64,000 nucleotides of DNA from Acidimicrobiaceae bacterium (GTDB lineage: Bacteria > Actinomycetota > Acidimicrobiia > Acidimicrobiales > RAAP-2): the NCBI GenBank assembly GCA_003152015.1, contig PLZF01000105.1, positions 1 through 64,000 on the forward strand, written 5' to 3'. Below, in pieces: positions 48,772-56,130 of the stretch. The notes under the pieces are model-generated. The model was not told the DNA's origin and ran no database searches. It saw nothing but the letters and a program-made list of their open reading frames with translations. Position 1 is the first letter of the stretch, and each line of letters begins with the position of its first letter. The position numbers and the translations under genes are program-made.

Positions 48772-49899
48772 TCAGCCCAGTTGTTGGATCTCGAGCGTCG
48801 CGCTGACCGGATCGATGCCTCCGGCATGAGGGGTGATGGTCAGAGCGGGTGATTCCCCGGCCGGGTTCCGTACCGTGAGTATTGAATTCGCGATTGTGGT
48901 GGTGACAAAAGACTGCCCGACAATCTCCGTGGTGCCGGTACCCCTCCCCACCACGGTTGTGGGGAGTTCCGAATTGTTGAGAGTCAAAACGAGTTGACCC
49001 TGTTCGGTGACCGGAACCTCAAAGAACACTTGGTAGGTGCCGATGTTGGTCAGTTGGAATGTGCTGGTGCCGGTCCTGAGGATTGTTCCCGAAGTTGGAC
49101 CGGTTTGGGGAAACTGCACATCGGTTCCGGCTGCCACCGTGGCAGAGTTGTCACCGGGCATGCGAGCGAAGAACTCTGCAAATGTCGAAGGGCCACTCGG
49201 GCCCACCGGTCCGGACGCCCCCGGGACCCCCGGGATTCCTTGAGCACCGGTTGCACCGGTTGCACCGGTCGCACCGGTTGCGCCGGTTGCGCCGGTTGCG
49301 CCGGTTGCGCCCGCCGGTCCCGTCGCACCGATGAGCCTGGTACCGGTCTGCGGCCAAGTGCCATTGGCCTTCGGTCCGTAGAGCACCGATGCCTGTGTGT
49401 CGAGGTAGAAGTCGCCGTCGTTGCCAATGGTCCCAGTGGGCGCGCCGATCCCGCTGTCGAGCTGGTTTCCGTTTACGCCTGCCGGGACACCGCTACTCGA
49501 AGCCATGCCGACAACGGGTACGTTGAGGGTCGCGTTGCCCATTGACCCGTTGAAGGTCGCGTCACCAAAGCTGAACACACCGCCGTCCTTGGCAACCAAC
49601 CAGTACCCGTGGTCATCCGCAGTCGGAACGATGCCGGTAATCGGTGAGTTGAGTGTCTGGCCTGCCATCGATCCGTAGAACTGGGCTGTACCAAAGCTGA
49701 ACACACCACCGTCCGAAGCGACAAGCCAGTAGCCACTGCCATTGTCCGTCGTGGCGACTCGAGTGGCCGAAGCCAGGCGAGCTGAAAGCTCGACAGTGCG
49801 GGAGGGGGCCGTTGAGCTCTGGGCGGATATGACCCCGGCTCCGAAGATCAAAAGTGCGCCCACTGCCATTATCAGCTTGCTTCGGTGTCCGGTTTTCAT
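48772..49899 (-). CDS. Secreted collagen-like protein with GYWL-repeat head and BclA-type C-terminal domain
   Basis: The 375-residue protein starts with a signal peptide (LIMAVGALLIFGAGVISAQ). Two or three GYWLVASDGGVFSFG-type repeats follow at residues ~55-140. A linker leads to a collagen-like stretch from about residue 190, dominated by GAT triplets and then GIPGVPGASGPVGPSGP. The last ~130 residues are all-beta: FFARMPGDNSATVAAGTDVQFPQTGP, TFQLTNIGTYQVFFEV and QLVLTLNNSELPTTVVGRGTG. They resemble the TNF/C1q-like C-terminal domain of BclA exosporium glycoproteins. The architecture suggests a trimeric surface fibre. The gene starts inside the stop of the upstream gene (ATGA), with AAGGAG provided by it. 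Confidence 0.85.
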   Translation of the reverse strand: MKTGHRSKLIMAVGALLIFGAGVISAQSSTAPSRTVELSARLASATRVATTDNGSGYWLVASDGGVFSFGTAQFYGSMAGQTLNSPITGIVPTADDHGYWLVAKDGGVFSFGDATFNGSMGNATLNVPVVGMASSSGVPAGVNGNQLDSGIGAPTGTIGNDGDFYLDTQASVLYGPKANGTWPQTGTRLIGATGPAGATGATGATGATGATGATGATGAQGIPGVPGASGPVGPSGPSTFAEFFARMPGDNSATVAAGTDVQFPQTGPTSGTILRTGTSTFQLTNIGTYQVFFEVPVTEQGQLVLTLNNSELPTTVVGRGTGTTEIVGQSFVTTTIANSILTVRNPAGESPALTITPHAGGIDPVSATLEIQQLG

Positions 49900-50336
49900 A
49901 GTCTGAACTCCTTATTGAATGGTTCCGGTGCAGGGTAGCGGTCCACGGGTATGACTGTAAGTTCCACGACGACTTTCTCGTAGATGTGAACACCGGCCCG
50001 GTTGAACTGCAGTTCCCGATGTGCTGCTCCCGAACGCTGACACACAGATCGCCGCACCGAACCACGGACTGTCCGGGTGGGGCGGCCGCACCGATCGACG
50101 GCTTTGCGCTCGTCCGCGCCAGCCAAGCGGAGGCTGTTGACAGCTGCGATGAGCAGGGAGAGCGGGTGCTGCCCTTCTCGTTCTCGCTGGTCGCGTATGA
50201 CCTGTGCTTCGTCCAGCATCAGCAGGTAGCCGCTGTACCCGTGCTGGTCGGCGCCGCCACCGGGCCCGAGAGACACCTCGATGTCCTGCCAGGTCACACG
50301 GACCAGCCCTCGAGCCGACGCGGTGACACCATTCAT
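49896..50336 (-). CDS. Hypothetical protein coupled to the collagen-like protein gene
   Basis: No family is recognised. From ATG 50336, with GGAAG four bases upstream, the frame encodes 146 residues with strongly GC-biased third positions, as in real genes of this window. Its stop overlaps the ATG of the collagen-like gene, and its last codons provide that gene's AAGGAG. The sequence has no signal peptide or membrane helix. It includes a polar helix-like region (LLMLDEAQVIRDQREREGQHPLSLLIAAVNSLRLAGADERKAVDR) and a beta-rich end (VHIYEKVVVELTVIPVDRY). The same frame stays open for more than 50 codons upstream without a canonical start. Confidence 0.5.
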   Translation of the reverse strand: MNGVTASARGLVRVTWQDIEVSLGPGGGADQHGYSGYLLMLDEAQVIRDQREREGQHPLSLLIAAVNSLRLAGADERKAVDRCGRPTRTVRGSVRRSVCQRSGAAHRELQFNRAGVHIYEKVVVELTVIPVDRYPAPEPFNKEFRL

Positions 50337-50496
50337 GGTCTTCCGGATGCGAGCCGTTCTGGAGATTTGGAGCTCTGCGTTGTGGCAGAGGCCAAAGATG
50401 AGCTCGGACAGGTCGTCTTCGGTGTTGTGGCGCGGCTCGGCCTGTACCCGGCTGGTGAGCCAGCCCGGCGAGTATCGGCAGACCGGGTCGGGATGA

Positions 50497-51327
50497 TCAA
50501 TCCCAGAGACGCACTCTCATGGACTGGCTGGCCGTGGCCAGGAGCGAACCCCCTTGCGACCACAGGTAGGCGACCCCTTGTCCATACCCGCCGACCAGCG
50601 CCTGAATGCGGATATCGCAGAGCACCCATTCGGTCGGCTCCAAGCTGACCACCCTCAGCGTGTTGTCGAGGCTGTGGGACATCACATTTCGGCCAATTGG
50701 CTGGGACACCCCTCCGGGGACATAGTCACCCAATATCGCCAGGGTTGCCGCCGACGGTTCGAGATGCCCCGGCACCCGTGCCCACAGGGCACTGGTGGCG
50801 TCGGCTGTTTCGCCCGGCCCAGCATTGAGTTCCTCAAATGATCGGCCTTTAGCCAGCCGCAGTTCGATGAGGTCGAAGATGGAGGCGGTGTCGAGGAACG
50901 GCAACCGCCGTGGTGGGCACTCATCCGGCGGAGGCACCTCGGGTGGGGTGACCCACACCCCACCGACATCCAGCGAACCGGCGGTACCGACCGCCGCGTT
51001 CACCGTCAGTATCTCCTTGTCCCCAACGTTGCCGACCACTCTGCCCTGAGTGACCCGCTTCCCGACCGCGGCCAAGGTGACTGTCAGATCGAGGACGGCG
51101 TCGGTGGGGGCATAGGAGAGATATTGCGCTGTTGCCCAAATGGTGGGTCGACCTGATGCGTGTTCGAGAGCAACCAGCGCGGCGGCCAAACCGCAACCGC
51201 CGAAGAGGAAGTTGCCCGGCGTGGTCAGCTCGGGGACGACGTGGAGCCGCCAATGAAGGTCATCGCCAATCGGTTCGATACCCAAAAACTTTCTGGCATC
51301 TGTCAATTTCTCGGTACCTCCGACCAT
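50497..51327 (-). CDS. Acyl-CoA thioesterase (TesB-like double hotdog)
   Basis: The 276-residue protein reads as two hotdog domains. The first has PGNFLFGGCGLAAALVALEHASGRPTIWATAQYLSYAP, with the central helix and the start of the second strand pair. The second has ALWARVPGHLEPSAATLAILGDYVPGGV and NTLRVVSLEPTEWVLCDIRIQALVGGYGQGVAYLWSQGGSLLATASQSMRVR, which is the conserved TesB-like ending. It hydrolyses acyl-CoA to free acid and CoA. It begins inside the last 25 bases of the acyl-CoA dehydrogenase gene, so both are made from one transcript. Confidence 0.88.
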   Translation of the reverse strand: MVGGTEKLTDARKFLGIEPIGDDLHWRLHVVPELTTPGNFLFGGCGLAAALVALEHASGRPTIWATAQYLSYAPTDAVLDLTVTLAAVGKRVTQGRVVGNVGDKEILTVNAAVGTAGSLDVGGVWVTPPEVPPPDECPPRRLPFLDTASIFDLIELRLAKGRSFEELNAGPGETADATSALWARVPGHLEPSAATLAILGDYVPGGVSQPIGRNVMSHSLDNTLRVVSLEPTEWVLCDIRIQALVGGYGQGVAYLWSQGGSLLATASQSMRVRLWD

Positions 51328-52499
51328 GACATCGCCTTGTCCACTCGGACGTCGCCGGGCAAACCCAGGATTCGCTCCCCCAGAATGTTCCGCTGGATCT
51401 CCGAGGTGCCCCCTTCGATGGAGTTGGCCCGGGAACGGAGGAACATCTTGCGCGACGAGCCGGGCCGGCCGACCAGGCCCAACGCCTCGGACCGCCGCAT
51501 GGTGTAGTCGTAGTCGACCAGCGCTGCCGGCCCGAGCAAATCAACACACAGTTCGTAGACCCGCTTGTTGACCTCAGCAAACATCAACTTGGCGATCGAA
51601 CCCTCCGGGCCCGGATTGCCCGCCTTCCGGTTCTGACTGGCCCGCATGTTGGTGAGCCGCAGAGCCTCGGATTCGATCCACGACCTCATCAACCGGTCCC
51701 GATCGACCGGGTTCTGGCGGCTCGGATCGTTCTGCCAGATACGCACGGCTTCGGCGATCGAACCCGATCCCCGGGTCGGCGGCCCACTACCCCCGCCGAT
51801 GGTGGTGCGTTCATTGGAGAGTGTCGTCATCGCCACTCGCCAACCCTCGTCGATGTCCCCGATGCGATCGGCATCGGGTACCCGCACTTCGGTGAGGTAG
51901 ACCTCGTTGAACTCCGCCTCACCCGTCATCTGGCGGAGTGGGCGTACTTCCACGCCGGGCGCGTGCATATCCAGGGCAAAGTAGGTCAGACCCTTGTGCT
52001 TGGGCTGATCGGGGTCCGTACGGGTCACCAGCATGCCCCGATCGGCGATGTGGGCCAGGGTGTTCCATACCTTCTGTCCGGTCACAATCCATTCGTCACC
52101 GTCCCGCACCGCCCGGGTCGCCAATCCGGCCAGGTCTGAACCCGCTCCGGGCTCACTGAAGAGTTGGCACCACACCTCCTCACCCGTGAAGGTCTTGCGC
52201 AGAAGACGAGTCCGCAGTTCTTCGGATCCATGGGTGGCCATGGTCGGGGCCGCCATGGTCCATCCGAAAAACTCCCGTGCCCCACCCGGTTGGGCCCCGG
52301 CCTCTGCCAGCCGTCTGTCGATCTCCCGTTGGAGCCCGGGAGGCAACAGGAGACCGCCGCTTCCCTCGGGGAAGGACACCCAGGCCAAGCCCAGGTCGAA
52401 CTGGCGTCCACGGAACTCGTCGACCGGTGTCTTTCGGGGATCGAGCTCCGCCAGCAGCTGATTGACACGATCACCGACCAAGGAGAGTTCGTTTGGCAT
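51303..52499 (-). CDS. Acyl-CoA dehydrogenase
   Basis: From ATG 52499 the protein has 398 residues. WCQLFSEPGAGSDLAGLATRAVRDGDEWIVTGQKVWNT is the FAD/substrate motif, GLTYFALDMHAPGVEVRPLRQMTGEAEFNEVYLTEVRVP follows, and the end SRANSIEGGTSEIQRNILGERILGLP includes the Gly-Gly-Thr FAD-contact segment. The N-terminal helical domain is somewhat short. It oxidises an acyl-CoA of unknown chain. The thioesterase overlapping its 3' end suggests that the pair works on one substrate class. The 5' end overlaps the noise in front of the monooxygenase relic on the other strand. Confidence 0.9.
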   Translation of the reverse strand: MPNELSLVGDRVNQLLAELDPRKTPVDEFRGRQFDLGLAWVSFPEGSGGLLLPPGLQREIDRRLAEAGAQPGGAREFFGWTMAAPTMATHGSEELRTRLLRKTFTGEEVWCQLFSEPGAGSDLAGLATRAVRDGDEWIVTGQKVWNTLAHIADRGMLVTRTDPDQPKHKGLTYFALDMHAPGVEVRPLRQMTGEAEFNEVYLTEVRVPDADRIGDIDEGWRVAMTTLSNERTTIGGGSGPPTRGSGSIAEAVRIWQNDPSRQNPVDRDRLMRSWIESEALRLTNMRASQNRKAGNPGPEGSIAKLMFAEVNKRVYELCVDLLGPAALVDYDYTMRRSEALGLVGRPGSSRKMFLRSRANSIEGGTSEIQRNILGERILGLPGDVRVDKAMSWSEVPRN

Positions 52500-52619
52500 G
52501 CCAAGAACATACTTGGCAGGAGACACCCGGTCGGCGGCTCGGCCCTTTCTCTCAGGTTCACTCGCACCGTCCCGGTGGGAGCGGGTCGGCCGGCAAAACG
52601 GGCTCCAATCCACTGGCCG

Positions 52620-52914
52620 ATCTGGGCGCACCGGATTCCACGTCACCTATATGCCGTCGGCCACCCACATCCGTGGCCGCAACGGGGTTCTGTTGGCCGA
52701 CGCGTGCCAGGACGGGATGGAGGCGTCCTTGGGCACTGCCATCGCCGGCTCCCCCAATTTGTTCATGTTGGTGGGTCCCAATACCGGGCTGGGGCATACC
52801 TCGATGGTGATCATGATCGAAGCCCAGGCCGCCTACATTATGGACGCCTTGCAGAAGATGGCGGGCCGCGAGTTGGCAACCGTCGAAGTCCGCCCCGAAG
52901 TCCGGACCTCGTAG
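52620..52914 (+). pseudogene. C-terminal relic of a Baeyer-Villiger-type flavin monooxygenase
   Basis: The conserved part reads GRTGFHVTYMPSATHIRGRN, then GVLLADACQDGMEASLGTAIAGSPNLFMLVGPNTGLGHTS and MVIMIEAQAAYIMDALQKM. This is the last ~90 residues of FAD/NADPH Baeyer-Villiger monooxygenases. Both dinucleotide-binding motifs and the BVMO fingerprint are missing because the region before 52620 is occupied by the acyl-CoA dehydrogenase on the other strand. The rest was evidently deleted. The open frame can be translated from 52462, but that upstream part has no homology. Confidence 0.7.
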
Positions 52915-53017
52915 AACGACCATCTCCAACCCCAAATGGAAGGCACCGTCCGGCGGTACTCGCCTCCGGCGTGCGTTCCGGCGAGCGCTGGCCGTCGACG
53001 TGTCTGGGGTGGGTACG

Positions 53018-53590
53018 TTACTGCTGCTCGCGTTCTCGGTAGAGCGCGTTGTCCGCCCGTGCCACAAGGCCGTGCGGTCCGTCGTCCGGTTGTAGTTCCG
53101 CAAACCCAACCATTACCGACCCGTACTCGGGAGCTTCCGCTAGGGCTGCATTGACGAGCGCGAGCCGCGTCGTTGCATCGGCGAGGTTCAGACCTGCGAT
53201 TGCGCAGACGAACTCGTCACCCCCATAGCGAAAGACCAGGTCGTAGGAGCGCAGCGTTGCCCTCAAGGTATTGGCGACCTCGAGCAGCATCCGGTCACCG
53301 GCAGCGTGGCCGCGCGAGTCGCTGATGGCGTTGAGGCCGACGACGACGACGAATGCCAGTACGAATGGCTGCTGTGACCGTCTCGCTCTCGCCATGTCGC
53401 GTTCCAACTCCACGAACCCTGCGCCCCGGAGATACACACCGGTTAAGGCATCGACGGAGCTGTCTTCTCGCTCCCTGGATTGGTCTCTGCCTTCGGCAAC
53501 CGAAGGCCCGCTACTCCCGCCTTCGGCTTCGCCTGAATCATCCCTATTGACCACACCCCAATCTATCCCGCCACGTGTCGCGGTATGCAT
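53018..53590 (-). CDS. GGDEF-domain protein, probably inactive diguanylate cyclase
   Basis: From ATG 53590 the protein has 190 residues: a short Ser/Asp/Glu-rich lead and one GGDEF domain. The signature is intact (VFRYGGDEFVCAIAG). The region that normally reads L-x-D-I-D-x-F-K-x-x-N-D instead reads FVVVVGLNAISDSRGHAAGD. The metal-binding Asp is replaced by Val and the guanine-contacting Asn by Ser. Loss of both makes cyclic-di-GMP synthesis unlikely; it may bind GTP or be decaying. There is no sensor domain or membrane anchor. The upstream end runs into a 25-bp tandem repeat that looks like an insertion-sequence end. Confidence 0.75.
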   Translation of the reverse strand: MHTATRGGIDWGVVNRDDSGEAEGGSSGPSVAEGRDQSREREDSSVDALTGVYLRGAGFVELERDMARARRSQQPFVLAFVVVVGLNAISDSRGHAAGDRMLLEVANTLRATLRSYDLVFRYGGDEFVCAIAGLNLADATTRLALVNAALAEAPEYGSVMVGFAELQPDDGPHGLVARADNALYREREQQ

Positions 53591-53643
53591 TGTTGCCGCA
53601 CGGTCGAACCAACACCGGTGATCCGGAGGCGCTTTCAGTGTCA

Positions 53644-53693
53644 CCCCGCCACCGTCATGGGACCACCTCCCCGCCACCGTCATGGGACCACCT
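53644..53693. repeat. Two perfect tandem copies of a 25-bp sequence (possible IS21-type end)
   Basis: Copy 1 is 53644-53668 and copy 2 is 53669-53693, with no difference and no spacer. Each copy contains CCACCGTCATGGGACCACCT. Direct repeats of TGGTCCCA-type motifs like these are seen at the ends of IS21-family elements in high-GC bacteria. No istA or istB gene is present, so it may be one end of a lost element lying between the GGDEF gene and the IS607-type element. Confidence 0.6.
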
Positions 53694-53791
53694 TTCCGCA
53701 CGAGCATGTGATCACCTCGTCCCCATTCGTCCTGCCGACCGGGGGGCTGTCAACTGCTGAGAGTCACACCCCTACGACATAGTGATCGGTG

Positions 53792-54391
53792 ATGAACTTG
53801 CGTGAGTGGGCCGAGGCCCAACATATCCATCCACAGACGGCCTACCGGTGGTTCCGGGAAGGAAGGCTGCCGGTTCCTGCCCAACGGGTTGATGGCCTCA
53901 TCGTGGTCGGGGATCTCACCAAGTGTGCATCTGTTCACGTAAGCAAGACCGTGATCTACGCCCGCGTCTCCTCCGCCGACCAGAAGTCCGACCTCGACCG
54001 ACAGGTGGCGAGGGTCACCACCTGGGCGACATCGAACGGGTACTCCATCGACTCGGTGGTGACCGAAGTCGGGTCCGCTCTCAACGGGAAGCGACGTAGG
54101 TTTCTCTCCCTTCTTCGGGATTCGGAGGTGACCACGATCGTCGTCGAGCACCGGGATCGGTTCGCCAGGTTCGGAGCCGAGTACGTCGCCGCTGCTCTCG
54201 ACGTTGAACATCGCCGCATGGTGATAGTCGATGACCCAGAAGTGGATGACGATCTGGTGAGAGACATGACCGAGCTGATGACCTCGCTCTGTGCCCGGCT
54301 CTATGGTCGACGGTCGGCCGCCCATCGTGCAGCCAGGGCCATCGAAGCCGTGACTGTCGACGCCGGACCCGGAGGCGGTTCCGATGGCTGA
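53792..54391 (+). CDS. tnpA: IS607-type serine recombinase (TnpA)
   Basis: ATG 53792 (or GTG 53789) gives 199 residues. The N-terminal MNLREWAEAQHIHPQTAYRWFREGRLPVPAQ is the MerR-like DNA-binding helix-turn-helix that precedes the catalytic domain in IS607 recombinases. VIYARVSSADQKSDLDRQVARV includes the catalytic Ser in YARVSS, and TIVVEHRDRFARFG holds the conserved Arg residues. The C-terminal helix RDMTELMTSLCARLYGRRSAAHRAARA completes the family pattern. It moves the element by a serine-linked double-strand exchange. It appears intact. Confidence 0.93.
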   Translation: MNLREWAEAQHIHPQTAYRWFREGRLPVPAQRVDGLIVVGDLTKCASVHVSKTVIYARVSSADQKSDLDRQVARVTTWATSNGYSIDSVVTEVGSALNGKRRRFLSLLRDSEVTTIVVEHRDRFARFGAEYVAAALDVEHRRMVIVDDPEVDDDLVRDMTELMTSLCARLYGRRSAAHRAARAIEAVTVDAGPGGGSDG

Positions 54392-55844
54392 TCCGGTGGT
54401 GACTGATCCAGCGACAGTGACGGTCAAGAAGAAGCGGTCTCCGAGGGAGAAATTCGAGATACCCGATGGCTGGATCGCCCGAGGCTTCGAGTTCGAGGTC
54501 GCCTGGCCCGACGATCCCGAGTTGGCGTCCAGGGTTCGGTCCCAGTTCGGTGGTCGCCGGTTCGCCTACAACTGGGCGCTCGCCCAGGTGAAGTCCGACA
54601 TGGACGCCCGCAAGCTCGACCCATCCCACGCCTCGGTGCAGTGGAATCTCTACGCACTCCGGAAGCGGTTCAACGCCGAGAAGCCGACCATCGCTCCATG
54701 GTGGGAAGCCAACTCGAAGGAGGTGTACTCCACCGGGATTGCCGACCTGTGTGTGGCCCTCAAGAACTGGTCCGACTCCAAGGCCGGAAAACGCAAGGGC
54801 AAGAAGGTCGGGTTCCCCAAGTTCCGATCTACGAGGAAAGACCAGGCCAGGGTGCGCTTCACCACCGGGGTCATGCGGGTCGAGCCGGACCGTCGGACCA
54901 TCACCTTGCCGGTGGTGGGGACCCTCCGGTCGAAGGAGAACACCCGCCGCCTCGAACGACTGGTCCGGACCGGCAAAGCCCGCATCCTGTCTGCCACTCT
55001 CAAAGAGAGGTGGGGACGGTTGTTCGTCTCGTTCTCCTGCATCGTCGAGGCTCACCGGTATCCGGCCCCTACCAAGGGCGGGCGGGCCGGCGTCGATCTC
55101 GGGATGCGAGTCCTGGCCACCATCGCCGACTCCGACGGCGTCGTCATCGAAGTCCCCAACCCCGCTCCACTGCGGGCGACACTGACCGAGCGCCGCCGGG
55201 TCGGTCGGCAACTTCCTAGACGCATCCCCGGCTCCCGAGGACACGATGCAGCGAAAGCCAAGCTCGCATCCCTCGACCGGAGGTGCGTCCACCTGCGCAA
55301 GCAGGCATCCCACCAGCTCACCACCATGCTGGCGGACACCTACAGCGAGGTGGTCATCGAAGACCTCGACCTCGCTGCCATGAAAAAGAGCATGGGACGG
55401 CGGGCATTCCGGCGTTCCGTCTCTGACGCTGCACTTGGCCAGATCAGACCACAACTCACCTACAAGATGGCCTGGCGAGGAACCACGCTGACGGTTGCTA
55501 ACCGTTGGTTCGCATCCTCGAAGATCCACCATGGGTGTGGGTGCCGCTTGATCGAACCGAGGAAGCTCGCCAAACAACTCGTCTGCACAGTGACAGGCGA
55601 GTTGGTCGACCGGGACGTCAATGCAGCACATAACCTCCGCGACTGGCCGGACATTGCCAGTTACAGCTCAGTTGGAGCTGTGGCCCCGAAGCCCAGCAGT
55701 CCCACCGGTAGCGGTGGGGGACTCGGCTCCGACATCGGACCATCCGACGCCGGAGGAGGGAGCGTAAGACCTTTGCAGTCTCGGAAGGCCGCACCCAGTG
55801 AGGCCAGGACCCGCAAGGGAACCCCGAGAAGGGGTGCGGCATGA
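54384..55844 (+). CDS. tnpB: IS607-type TnpB with degenerate zinc finger
   Basis: This 486-residue protein, starting ATG 54384 after GGAGGCGG, has complete RuvC residues: Asp in GVDLGMRVLATIA, Glu in VVIEDLDLAAM, and Asp in LVDRDVNAAHNL. The zinc-finger region that usually reads S-S-K-T-C-S-G-C-G ... C-x-x-C here reads SSKIHHGCGCRL and later LVCTVTGEL. The first Cys of pair one has become His and the second Cys of pair two has become Thr. Zinc binding is doubtful. The Gly/Ser-rich C-terminal tail, ending RKGTPRRGAA, is standard for actinobacterial IS607 TnpB and overlaps the omega RNA scaffold. Confidence 0.9.
   Translation: MADPVVTDPATVTVKKKRSPREKFEIPDGWIARGFEFEVAWPDDPELASRVRSQFGGRRFAYNWALAQVKSDMDARKLDPSHASVQWNLYALRKRFNAEKPTIAPWWEANSKEVYSTGIADLCVALKNWSDSKAGKRKGKKVGFPKFRSTRKDQARVRFTTGVMRVEPDRRTITLPVVGTLRSKENTRRLERLVRTGKARILSATLKERWGRLFVSFSCIVEAHRYPAPTKGGRAGVDLGMRVLATIADSDGVVIEVPNPAPLRATLTERRRVGRQLPRRIPGSRGHDAAKAKLASLDRRCVHLRKQASHQLTTMLADTYSEVVIEDLDLAAMKKSMGRRAFRRSVSDAALGQIRPQLTYKMAWRGTTLTVANRWFASSKIHHGCGCRLIEPRKLAKQLVCTVTGELVDRDVNAAHNLRDWPDIASYSSVGAVAPKPSSPTGSGGGLGSDIGPSDAGGGSVRPLQSRKAAPSEARTRKGTPRRGAA
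55821..55835 (+). ncRNA. 3' hairpin of a predicted omega RNA for the IS607-type TnpB
   Basis: ACCCC-GAGAA-GGGGT is a perfect 5-bp stem ending nine bases before the last base of the tnpB stop codon. In IS607 elements the guide RNA scaffold overlaps the 3' end of tnpB and ends with such a stem. The bases after the stop (from about 55850) would then be the guide. Scaffold limits are inferred. Confidence 0.4.
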
Positions 55845-56130
55845 GTGATGCTCACTATCGCTCACTCGGCTGCAACGGCACGGACCCCGCTTATTTCCGA
55901 AGTGCCGAACTACCACGCTGTGGCCCACCTTCACCTGGCGGTTCCGCCGGCTTACTCGTCGATTCGAGCTCGACAAGTACGTCACCACCGGGGTTGTCTC
56001 AGCCATGGTGACACCGAAGTCCACGCCAGAGATCGCCGGGTAGGTTCGGATTGGGGCCCGAGGGAACTCGGCCTCACCCGACCGGCCATGCGGCCAGGTA
56101 GCCCTTGCTCAACGCGCCGTCCCCGCTCAT
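55845..56130. other. Gene-free stretch between IS607-type element and acyl-CoA ligase
   Basis: No intact gene is visible. On the minus strand one frame around 55890-56024 has biased codons and reads MAETTPVVTYLSSSNRRVSR, but it matches no family known to me and runs into the tnpB end. It may be a truncated gene cut by the IS607 insertion. No strong hairpin or promoter stands out. Confidence 0.35.

Larger units (their letters stand above)
53745..55850 (+). mobile_element. IS607-family element (serine recombinase tnpA plus tnpB)
   Basis: A serine recombinase and a TnpB overlap by 8 bases in the IS607 order. The left end probably lies in GTCAACTGCTGAGAGTCACACCCC (about 53748-53772), just upstream of tnpA. 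The right end probably lies a few bases after the tnpB stop, where a 5-bp stem-loop (55821-55835) would close the omega RNA. IS607 elements insert between two Gs and leave no target duplication, so exact ends cannot be fixed from this copy alone. Confidence 0.75.

Noticed and set aside
52462-52619. Upstream part of the plus-strand frame that ends in the monooxygenase relic
   Set aside because: It has no homology and lies opposite the start of the acyl-CoA dehydrogenase, so it is not part of the ancestral gene.
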